Shown: piece by piece, positions 36,222-45,647 of the stretch
How positions within the stretch are numbered: the stretch's first letter is position 1
Layout: each line of letters begins with the position of its first letter
From: Hirsutella rhossiliensis
Lineage: Eukaryota > Ascomycota > Sordariomycetes > Hypocreales > Ophiocordycipitaceae
Direction of reading: 5' to 3'
DNA length: 64,000 nt
Assembly (NCBI RefSeq): GCF_020360975.1
Contig: NW_025408671.1
Location: 2,232,001-2,296,000 of the forward strand
The notes under the pieces: model-generated
Told to the model about the DNA's origin: nothing
Databases searched by the model: none
Seen by the model: the letters and a program-made list of their open reading frames with translations, nothing else
Program-made: the position numbers and the translations under genes

Positions 36222-36379
36222 TATTAAAGGACTTTAATAGGATCTAAAAGGTTTTATAGATATAGCGACTCCGTCGCCTAAGTCTATATAGACTCGGATT
36301 ATTATTATATCTATAGCTAGATAGATAAGTATTAATAGATTACTTACTTATCCTTTTTAATCTATAGGTATAGATAATA
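36222..36379 (+). repeat. 3' LTR of copia D
   Basis: 158 bp, same length and block order as 16823-16980. Confidence 0.8.
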
Positions 36380-36481
36380 AGCCTTATCCTTAATTATAGA
36401 TAGTAGCGACGACTAAATATTATTAGCGCTAAAGTAAGCGAGACCGTACTATTATATAATTTCGGTATACTACTATATAAC

Positions 36482-37049
36482 TCTTAAGGTATATGAGCAA
36501 AAGCGGAATTTTGGGAAATCAAGAAATCACGTAAGACTACGTGATAGAGGGGAAGAAGGAGTATAAGGTAGGATTTTCAACGGAATTTATTGGTAGTGTA
36601 TTGGTGTGTGGAAGAGGTGTTGAAGTTGATGATTTTCTATCTATCTACCAGCGGACATGCTGTCTTATATAGACAATTGCAGCTGAACGGAAGAACCTTT
36701 CGGGACCAGATTTAGGCTGCCGTATAGCCCTGAGACTGAGGAATTCCGTGATATCTCGAGTGAATCTGGAGGTGTCTTGGTTCTACTGATATTCGTGTTT
36801 AGAGGAGGTTGGTCGTGCCGGTGTTCTTGAGAGGTCTTAGCTAGCATTCTAAGCTAGCTCTGTTCCTTCGATTCCCGATTGTACGATAACCGGCAACCCG
36901 TTTAATGCATAATGACATGCAAAATGACGAGCGATTCTTGCTCTATAGGATGAGATTTTGTCTATAATTAATATACTACTTATTGGCTTATATAATCGGG
37001 AGAGTATATTATAGCTGCTTTATTTATAGTAGGAACACCGTTCCTTATA
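36482..37049 (-). mobile_element. LTR-like insertion E3 (568 bp, probable solo LTR), inverted
   Basis: Minus-strand copy of E1/E2 with the same length; target duplication ATAAC (36477-36481, 37050-37054). Its terminal bases are TATAAGGAAC, one CA to TA change from E1, and the other end reads CCTTAAGA instead of CCTTTAGA. Lightly mutated. A 60-codon open frame inside it (36665-36847, minus) is by chance. Confidence 0.87.
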
Positions 37050-37054
37050 ATAAC

Positions 37055-39020
37055 TATATATTTAGGTCTAAATAAAGTTCTAAAGGAATTAAAATAAAGG
37101 AGGAGATTCGGTCTTACTATTTCGATTAAAAGTTATAGTATATTAAAAAGGGGGGGGGGGTCGTAGAAAGCACTATAGGAAATAGTAAACTTAGCTAGCT
37201 ACTATAGCCTAGTAGCGTAAGTAGTCGGCGGGGCCCTACCCTTAACTACCTACTATAATTAATAATCGTACTATACTTAGCTATACTAGCTACTATATAA
37301 AGGCGTTAAATAAAATTAGGTATAGTTCGAATATTTTTCTAGGTTAAAGGGGTAAAACTAGAATCTATTAGTAGTATATATAGTAATAACCTAATATTAT
37401 CGCTCTATAAGCTGCTACGCTATAGCTAGAATATACTTCTACTTCTCCTAGTACTTTTTTTATAAGAGTTTACGCTATAGCTAGGCCCCGCGCTATCTTC
37501 TTAAGATAGCTACTATACCTTTAGAAGTATAGAAAGAAAAGAAATCCTAAATATAGGTATAGTAGTAAAGGGGGCATCTTAAGGTAGTAGCTTAGTTAGA
37601 GTATTATAAAGCGAAATAGTATAGAAGTACTTTAAAGTATAGTTAAAGGCGAGGGTAGAAGCTAGGTCTCGGAGTTATATATAAGAGAATAGCTATAAGC
37701 TATAACTTACGTTACTAAACTACGTCCTTTTTAGACGTATTTTAGCGATATTACTTTTAGATATATAGGTATAAACCGCGATAATAATATCGAGATTTAG
37801 TAAGGATTATTTGCCTATACTAGCCTCTAGAATTATATTTTTTCGGCTATACTAACACTGTTTAATAATCTATAACGTGCTTATAATTTACGTATATAAG
37901 AAAGTTAAGATATTTTCTAACTCTTCTATAATATAGGCTTTTCTAGCTTCCCGCGTACTAAGTTATATCTAAGAGTATAGCGTCTAGACTAGGTAAAAGT
38001 AAGCTTAGGTAAGCTAGTACGTTAAGGTTAAGGATATACTTAAGTAGTTTATACTTCCTATAGAGCTAATAAGTACTAAAGCGCTTATTAATTATCTTAG
38101 TAGGCTTTATATATTATATAGTATATATTTATAAGCTAATCTTTTACTAGGAAGCGGTAGAATTTAGCTCATATAGGGATAAGTACTCCGATTACTACTA
38201 GGTAGGTCTTTACGTATAGTTTATATATATCTCGTAAAACGGTTAACGCGCGCGTTTAAATAGCTTATCTAGCCTCTACTTTTATAGTTTAGAGCTTATA
38301 AACTAGCGCTTCTTAGTAGGAGTAATTCTAACTAATAAGAGCTAGAGCTTAAAGCATTATTAACCTTAGACTATATATATAATTAGTTAAGTATATATCT
38401 CTAAGCTTTATTAAACGCTATATATTAATAGCCGCGAGGGCCTATAAGACGGAAAAAAGTAAGTTAGTAGCTAACGCGGTATAAGAGATAAGTATAGAAA
38501 CCTTTACTAAAATATAAGTACTATATAGTTAAAGCCTAGAGATATACTTAATAGTAGTTTTCTCCTTAATATATAATTTTATATTATATATCTTAAAATA
38601 AACTTATAATTTATATTATTTAAAGAGTTTAGAGAGCTTAGGAGCTAAGTATATATAGATTATAAAAGGGCTAGTAAAACTTATATAGTAGTCTTTAATA
38701 CTTTAGGCGATATACTTAAGACTTTATATTAAAGTAATAGCCGGTAGTAATAGTATTTAAACTAAAGAAGATATATTTCGCATAGTATCGAAAACTTTAA
38801 CGTATAGACTAGTATACTAGATTCCGATAGATCTAATATACTATAGTAGCTTAGCGAGGCGTATAAGCTAGGATATTATAAGTATTACGGCAGCGAAAAA
38901 GTATAGTAGCTTTATAATATTCGTTTAACTACTTATTAAATATAAATATTAATGTCTTAAAGTTAGTAGAAAACTAGTCTATAAATAGCTTAGTTAATAC
39001 TTTATACGCTAGAGTAAGTA
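37055..39020 (-). pseudogene. Unassigned coding-like relic, minus strand
   Basis: Starts with an 11-base G run (37150-37160). The minus strand at about 37880-38460 reads as protein with only TAA/TAG stops (for example SLRLIMLQALALIS with the Gln as TAA/TAG, VLRDIYKLYVKTYLVVIGVL). I recognise no domain. It lies downstream, in the same orientation, of the DUF3435 relic, so it may belong to the same former element; that is inference. The rest of the interval shows nothing assignable. Confidence 0.35.
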
Positions 39021-39112
39021 ACTTAGGGCAGCTTAGGACTAGCTTAGGCGGTGCTTAGGTAGCTTAGGCAGCTTAGGTAGCTTAGGGCAGCTTAGGGTAG
39101 CTTAGGTAGTAC
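39021..39112. repeat. Minisatellite of AGCTTAGG units
   Basis: Eight or more imperfect copies of (C/T)AGCTTAGG(G/C/T), unit length varying from 9 to 12 bases, in about 90 bp. Units differ by small insertions as well as C/T changes. Confidence 0.8.
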
Positions 39113-40129
39113 TTAAGGAAATATAATAGATTATAAATTTAAAGGATAGATTATAATTAATCTACTACGCCGTAGGGATATATCTAAGAGCGTATATTAT
39201 AAAGCTTTAAGAGGGTCCTCGCCGCTAGCTCTTTAAGATAGATTAGCTACTCGCTAGCTTACTAGGAGAGGATAAGATAATAGCGAGCCTTAACTAAGTC
39301 TTAAAGGCACTATAATATCCTATCCCCTTAAGTATAAAGGAGTAGCCCTAAGTTATAAGGGAAGGATAATAGCTAATAAAACTACTCTATAACTACTTTA
39401 CTATAAGTAGTATATTACTTTATAAGTAAGTATTATATTAATAGAAGTTAAACTAAGCCGGCCTAGCATAAATAGCTAAGTATATTATACTCCTAACTCT
39501 ATACTATACTATAAGGTAGCTATATTTTATAGGATTTAGGACGAGAGTCGATATAATACTATACTATAATTATCCTTAATAGTTACTTTATTATAAAGGC
39601 CGTTTAATTATACGCGTCTTTTATCTAGGCCTTATTTTTTTATAGCCTAACGGCCGCTTAAAAGAAAGATATAGTAACTATTAAAGGACTACTATACTAA
39701 TATATATTAAAAGAAGTAGGAGCTATATAAGTTATTATAAAGATATATAATCTAGCTAGAAAGGTATAGCCTAAATGCTTTATTTATATAGTAGTTAAAG
39801 GGACCCTTATATAACTTATATAAGCACTAAATTAACCTTATAAGGTATTACTATAGGTCGCCGATATATAGCTTTATTATAATCCTTTAGGTAGCCCTCC
39901 TTATAAATAGCCTAGTACTACGATATTCCTTATAAGAGCGATTAAAAACACCGAAAAAAAGTTCTTTTATAACTACTAAGCGAAAGTAGATATTAACTAA
40001 GGGACGAAGCTTAAGGGGCGTAATTTCTCCTTAGCTTATACTAAAGAGAAAGAATATACTCCTAAGTAAGAAAGTCTAAGTAAGAATAAGGTAATTATAC
40101 TTAAGCTATATAGAGATTTTATATGATAT
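39113..40129. other. RIP-degraded sequence without a recognised gene
   Basis: No domain, LTR or RNA was recognised between the minisatellite and the DUF3435 relic. Confidence 0.5.
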
Positions 40130-42320
40130 AGGCTAAATATAGAGATACTAAGCTATATTTCTAAATTATTAATCTATAGGCTAATAATTTAGTACGACTA
40201 AAGGGTATAGCTTAGGATACTATTCTATATATTTATAGAGTATAGTTCTATAGGTACTCTATATAGTTTAGCGGTAAATCGTAAATCGAATATTTAATCT
40301 TATTACCCTTATATAGATTTAATAAGTACTTACGTCGAAAGTACTTAGATAGGTCTTTAGGAGTATAAAACTCGCGAATAAGAACCTCTATAGCCTTATT
40401 ATTAAATGCTAAATTAAGGGCCTTACTAATATAGATAAAGTATCTTCGAGGCCTATCCTTAACTGTTTTAATAAAGGTAGATATTAAAGCTATATATTAA
40501 GGTCTATTAATAGGCGGTTCGTTTATAAGAGTAGGCGTAGTTAAGTCGACTACCGCTTAAGCGTAGCGGATAGTCTGCCCTTCCTCGACTACGTAATAAG
40601 CTACTACGGCGGCGATAGTATTATCTCTCTATCGATATTAACCTTCGAGCGTATTACTAAGTAGAGCGGCGAGGGCCTTAACTAATTACTTTTAAGCCGG
40701 TCGTTAAGGATAAATAGGAGTATTTATAGCTGCTTATTTAGTAAAACTAGTACCTTATAATTACCCCTTAATATCGTCTACTACCTATCTAGCAGTCTAT
40801 TTATCTTAAAGCTTCTGCTTAAGTACTCTCTTTAACCTTTACTTCTCGTTCCTTAGTTAACGGCGGAGTTCTATATACTTCTTTAAGTTATAGCGAAAAT
40901 ACTAAATATCTTTCTCTAGTCGCTTAATAATAGGATTAGTAAATACGGATGCTACTTATTTAGCTATAAGATCTATAGGTCTTCGCTTACTAATAGAGTT
41001 ACCGACGCTATAGGCTTGCCTTATTAGCGCCTACTAAGGTTTTTATCGCCGGAGAATACCCTAAGTATCTACGTAAACCTCTCGTCCTACGTAGTACTTC
41101 TAAAAGGGATTCGAATTTACGTGATCTAGAGTAAGATTTTATAACGACTCGCTAATATCGGCTAAAGCTAAAGTAAGTAATAAGGTTATTATAATTAAAG
41201 GACTTAACGAACTACTTCGATCGAACTTATTAGCGGTATTATAACGTAAGTTATAGGGGATAGTAAGGTATTCTAACCCTAAAATTTCGCTAATCCTTTT
41301 AATCTACTATATAATTATCTAGTAGGAAAGAGGCTTATCCTAGGATAGCTTATAACTAGTAAATATCTTAATAGCCTATCGAAATATATATATATTTTTA
41401 AGGTCGTCTTTTAGTAGTAGAGGTAGCTCCCGCTCCTTAAGGTAGATATTAAGATTAGCTAGCTATATAGGTAAATTAAGGCTTATTACTCGGAACGCGT
41501 AATAGTAGAAAAGAACGCTTAGTAGGAAGATATAAGGATTAAGTAGTAAGGAAGGGTCGGCTAAGGTCTTTAAGAGAGGGAAGGTTTTCCTAGATTCGCG
41601 TTAACGCTATATCTATCGAGTAAAAGGAATACTAGGTAGCATCCTTATATATCTTTAATACCGAGGTATATCTTTATAAAGGCTAAGGTAAAGCGAATTA
41701 AAATATTATACGGCCTACCTTCTAGGTCTTTTACTAGCGCGAGCTAGATATCTTTAAACCGGAGGCGTAGGATAGATATAGGACGAGCCCTAGTAGGTAT
41801 AAGAAGAAGAGGAAATAGAATAGTAAGGATTCGAAGTTCCCTAAGCCTAAATAATTTTTTATCGTGCTAATTATCGTTTCGATTTACTCCTTAAGATCTT
41901 TAATCGTTATATATCGATTCGCTAGCTTTTAGTCGCTTAACTTATATTTTTTAAAGAGGTCTTAGAGAACCTATAAAGTTACCCTTTTAACCTATTATTT
42001 AGAGGGATCGGGCTATACCTTATATATACGCCGATTTAGTTTTAAATCGAGCTTATCTCCTATAGCTCTCTTAAAGATAAGTTAGAATACTTTCTAGTAT
42101 ATACTTAAAAAGCTACTCTTCTTTATTCCTTGCCTTTTCTTACTATCCTTACCGACCTTTTAGTTAAGGGTCTAGTTAAAAAAGTTATATAAGAGCTATA
42201 AGGAGCTAGACTTAAAGAGAGACTCTAACCGTTTTTAAGAGTTATAGCCTAGTACCTCATAGTATCTAAGGGTCGGAACATTATATATTAAAGGCTAGCG
42301 TTATAAGGGATATAATATAG
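40130..42320 (-). pseudogene. DUF3435 tyrosine recombinase relic (Starship captain / Crypton-like)
   Basis: Minus-strand relic of a site-specific tyrosine recombinase. N-terminal part: KDLKEQIETIISTIKNYLGL. Catalytic domain in order: PTRARPISILRLRFKDI (about 41750-41800; first catalytic Arg), LVKDLEGRPYNILIRFTLAF, then after a frameshift DPSLLLNPYIFLLSVLF (about 41500-41560), ERELPLLLKDDL and IYIFR, LRYNTANKF (about 41225-41252; second Arg), LTLDHVNSNPF.KYYVGR (about 41085-41135; His-box and candidate nucleophilic Tyr at 41091-41096). The tail holds FYTPKDLSKYFRRKYL and a Cys/His cluster (about 40262-40350) like the C2H2 finger seen at the end of some family members. At least one frameshift and many TAA/TAG codons break it. 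These blocks match DUF3435 proteins closely. Element borders were not found. Confidence 0.82.
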
Positions 42321-42332
42321 TTAGTAACGTAC

Positions 42333-42816
42333 TATTACGACTATAGTCTAGCGAACCGCGGGGACTAGTATATATTACGAGGGCATATAATATAGGAAGC
42401 AAGGAATATTAAACGGACTAACGGGCTAATTAAGTTTAGAGCGATAGGTTACTTTAGCGCTCTAACGCTCTATAGCTAGGATCGTAGGATCGCTCTAGCG
42501 CTCTAGCGCTCCTAGGCTATAGGATTACCTAGTGCTCTCGGCGATCTAGGGAAGCTCTTAAGGTATATAAGGAAGGAACGGAATACTCTTTTAAATAAAT
42601 ACCTCGATAGCTTTTAATATTATAATTATTACGATCTATATTATAATCTTATTTCTAATTTTAATTACTTAATTACTTAGTTATAGTCTATAGTCTATAA
42701 CCTCTAACTTATTACTAATATAATATACTTATTATTACTTAAACTACGCCCTATTATATTTACTAATATAAACCCCTTAATAGGTTTATCCCTTAGAAAT
42801 AATACTAGTTATTATA
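42333..42816 (+). repeat. 5' LTR of gypsy C2 (variant, 484 bp)
   Basis: Shares the start TATTACGACTATAG and the last about 200 bp with the C1 LTR. The 5' half differs and carries repeated CGCTCTAGCGCTC-type sequence (42455-42510). This suggests a U3 subfamily. Confidence 0.72.
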
Positions 42817-43911
42817 TATTAAAAGCTCTTATTTAGTATAATACTATATTACTTTAAGTAATATCGTAACTATTAATATACTTATATAGTAAACTAAATT
42901 AACTAACTTTAGAGCTACTATATCGCCTTAGGATATAATATATAAGATTATTACCCTTTAATATAAGGTATAGTTACTTAGGAATAAAGAAGGTAATAAA
43001 TAAGTTAAGGACCTTAGAGAAGTAGTTAAACTAAAATAGCTAGGACTATTCGATAGTACTTATAGTATAGTTTAAGACTTTCTTACCTAACTTAAGGCCT
43101 ACTATTAGTTTTACCTTACTAAACTCTTAGACCTAGTTAAAAAGGTACTCTATATAGGAAATTATTTATCTAGAATAGTACTTACTTAGTTTAGACTTAT
43201 TATAAGGGACTTTCTCGATAACTAACTAGCGTAATAAGATAACGAGATAGATAAAGTCTTTACTAGTTTCTAAGGATTTAAAGAAGCTATTATAAAGGTA
43301 TTTAAAATAACTAATAAGGAATAAGAAGCTAAATAGAAACTTTAAGAACTCTAATAAAGGATCTTAGTATTAGATTATACTATAAAGTTCCGTTAAGTTA
43401 CCTTAAAGCTTAATTAAGATAATAAACCTCTTATATTATAATTTTATAATAAGCTTAAAAAAGAAGTTAAGGACGAGCTCTATAAGGAAAATCGACCTAA
43501 TAACCTCTTAGACTATATTACTATAGTAGTATAAATCGACGATAGATAGTATACGCGATACTAAGAAAAGAAATAAGGAAGAGGAAACTAAAACCCTTCT
43601 TATAAGAATAATTTTAACTAACGTACTAACTATAAAAAGAAGCGTAAAACTCTTATTACCTACGCTTATATAACTAACCTAGGTAGGATAGATCTAGATA
43701 TAATATAAAAAAGTAAAGGAAAGTATTTTAACTATAAGAAACTTAGATATTACTTTAAAGAATATAAATAACCTTATAAGGAGAAGGAAACCTACTAAGC
43801 ACTAGCCTTAGAAAGTAAGAAATACCTAAACGCTACTAATAGATAGGAACTAAAGTATAAACTCCTTAGTTAGACTATATACTATAAAGACGAATATATA
43901 GTATACCTAAG

Positions 43912-44607
43912 TGTAAGAAGGTATGAGCAATAAGCGCAGAATCGGGTAATCGATGACGTAAGCGGAAAGATCGGTCGAAGGAGTATAGGGTAGGATTTCG
44001 TCTGGAATTTATAACGAGCATATAAGGGGCTGAATAATATATTGAAAGAATAGCGTTGCAAAAGATGCTTATGTCCTTGCTCTGTTTTTCTACTACTCCC
44101 AGGAAATCCTTCGTCTTTTATAGACCATTGCTCGCCCACTAGTAGACCAATTAGTCAGCTTTCTAGCACATTCTATAGTGCTTAAAAAGCTCTATCTATA
44201 GTATATCTTCCTAACTTAGTAGGTGGTCTGATTGTGGCGTGATGGTTGACGTAAGACTATAGGTTCTGGCATAAGTAGTGGATTTAACCAGAATGTTCTA
44301 TGCCCCACCTATTCTCGTATCGCGGATATCTTCGGAACCGCTAGGCCAAAATAGGCAATAGGGTATCCGTTCTGCTCGTAATTGACCTATGCATTTTATG
44401 CATATTTTTGTTTGTAAGGATAGGCTTATCCTGACCCGCCTTTCCTAGAGGAAGGTATAGTTATCTAGTAGAGGTCTTTGTCTTTTAAGGGTTATTCCCT
44501 TAGACTGTATTATAGAGCCCCTTTTTACTAGCTTATTCTATAAAGCCTCCCTATGCCTGTTATTTCTTTATAACAGTAAAATAGGAATATAAGGGTATAT
44601 TCTTATA
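43912..44607 (-). mobile_element. Solo LTR B1 (696 bp), little mutated
   Basis: Runs TGTAAGAAGG (plus strand) to TTCTTATA, flanked by CTAAG (43907-43911, 44608-44612). In element orientation it is TA(TG)TAAGAATATACCC to ACCTTCTTACA. It is rich in CA and TG. The uninterrupted target sequence is visible in C1 (near 20322-20330) and C3 (near 61240). The open frame at 43882-44139 lies mostly inside it and is not a gene. Confidence 0.9.
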
Positions 44608-44950
44608 CTAAGTAATAAGAACGATATTAAATAGTTCTTAAAGCTACTAAGGAAAACCCTTATAATAATATAATAAAGGGATCTTAAAATATAGAAATAA
44701 GTTAGATTTATAAAACTAAAATACCCTTATCTTAAAAGAGTATTTTAAGACTAGATTAAGAAGAACGGTAAATAATTCTAAGAAGATATATAAAATAAAA
44801 ATCGATAATAATAATAGGTAGTCTATAAGTAATATAATAAAGAAGATATAGATATAGCCCTTATACTCGCGAAACTTAGATAATAACCTAAAGAGGAATA
44901 ATAAAGTATTAACGATATAAGCTTTAAAGAATAAGAAATACCTAGAGAAA

Positions 44951-45647
44951 TATAAGAAGGTATAAGTAATAAGCGTAGAATCGGGTAATTAATAACGTAA
45001 GCGGAAAGTTCGGTTAAAGGAGTATAAGGTAGGATTTCGTCCGGAATTTATAACGAGTATATAAGGGGCTAAATAATATATTAAAAGAATAGCGTTATAA
45101 AGGATACTTATAAACTTACTTATTTTATCTACTACTCCTAGGGAAATCCTTTGTCCTTTATAGACTATTGCTCGCCTACTAGTAGACTAATTAGTTAGCT
45201 TTCTAGTATATTCTATAGTGCTTAAAAAGCCCTATCTATAGTATATCTTCCTAACTTAGTAGGTGGTCTAATTATAGCGTAATAGTTAATATAAGACTAT
45301 AGGTTCTAGTATAAGTAGTGGATTTAACTAGAATGTTCTATGCCCTACCTATTCTTATATCGCGGATATCTTCGGAGCCGCTAGGCTAAAATAAGTAATA
45401 GGGTATCCGTTCTACTTATAATCGATATTCGCATTTTATATACATTTTTATTTATAAGGATAGGCTTATCCTAACCCGCTTTTCCTAGAGGAAGGTATAG
45501 ATATCTAGTAGAGGTCTTTATCTTTTAAGGGTTACTCCCTTAGACTATATTATAGAGCCTCTTTTTACTAGCTTAATCTATAAAGCCTCTCTATACTTAT
45601 TATTTCTTTATAATAGTAAAATAGGAATATAAGGGTATATTCTTATA
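44951..45647 (-). mobile_element. LTR B2 (697 bp) at a gypsy C2 / copia A2 junction
   Basis: Same family and orientation as B1 but strongly RIP-mutated. Flanks are AGAAA on the left (gypsy C2, corresponding to C1 position about 20649) and GTTCC on the right (copia A2, corresponding to A1 position 28325). No target duplication exists and the two sides come from different elements. Best explained by recombination between two B LTRs. Confidence 0.85.

Larger units (their letters stand above)
16823..36379 (+). mobile_element. Copia retrotransposon D, split by gypsy C1 and copia A1
   Basis: Two 158-bp LTRs in the same orientation (16823-16980 and 36222-36379) bound gag-protease (16990-18778), integrase (26455-26937 continuing at 33851) and RT-RNase H (to about 36150), in Ty1/copia order. 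Removing C1 plus one ATAAG copy (7676 bp) and A1 plus one ATATT copy (6913 bp) leaves about 4.97 kb, a normal copia length. The integrase frame resumes on both sides of each insertion. A polypurine tract TAGGGGGG precedes the 3' LTR. No convincing target duplication remains around D (GATCT on the left; AGCCT or GCCTT on the right). It is heavily RIP-mutated and is the oldest layer of the nest. Confidence 0.8.
42333..44950 (+). mobile_element. Gypsy C2, 5' fragment interrupted by solo LTR B1
   Basis: A 5' LTR (42333-42816) plus leader and gag homologous to 19229-20649 of C1, continuing at 44613-44950 after B1. It stops at 44950, where LTR B2 begins. It lies just upstream of the DUF3435 relic and is more RIP-mutated than C1. 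Confidence 0.85.

Noticed and set aside
16818..36385. Target duplication for copia D (GATCT versus AGCCT or GCCTT)
   Set aside because: The pentamers differ at positions that C to T or G to A changes cannot explain, so no duplication is claimed.
36665..36847. 60-codon open frame, minus strand
   Set aside because: Lies wholly within LTR insertion E3; open because E3 has few RIP-made stops.
37150..37160. Eleven-base G run as a polypurine tract of another LTR element
   Set aside because: No LTR start follows it and no second copy of the flanking sequence was found.
39021..39112. CRISPR-like array
   Set aside because: Units are contiguous with no spacers, and the sequence is eukaryotic.
43882..44139. 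85-codon open frame, minus strand
   Set aside because: Mostly inside solo LTR B1 and crosses its border into gypsy C2.
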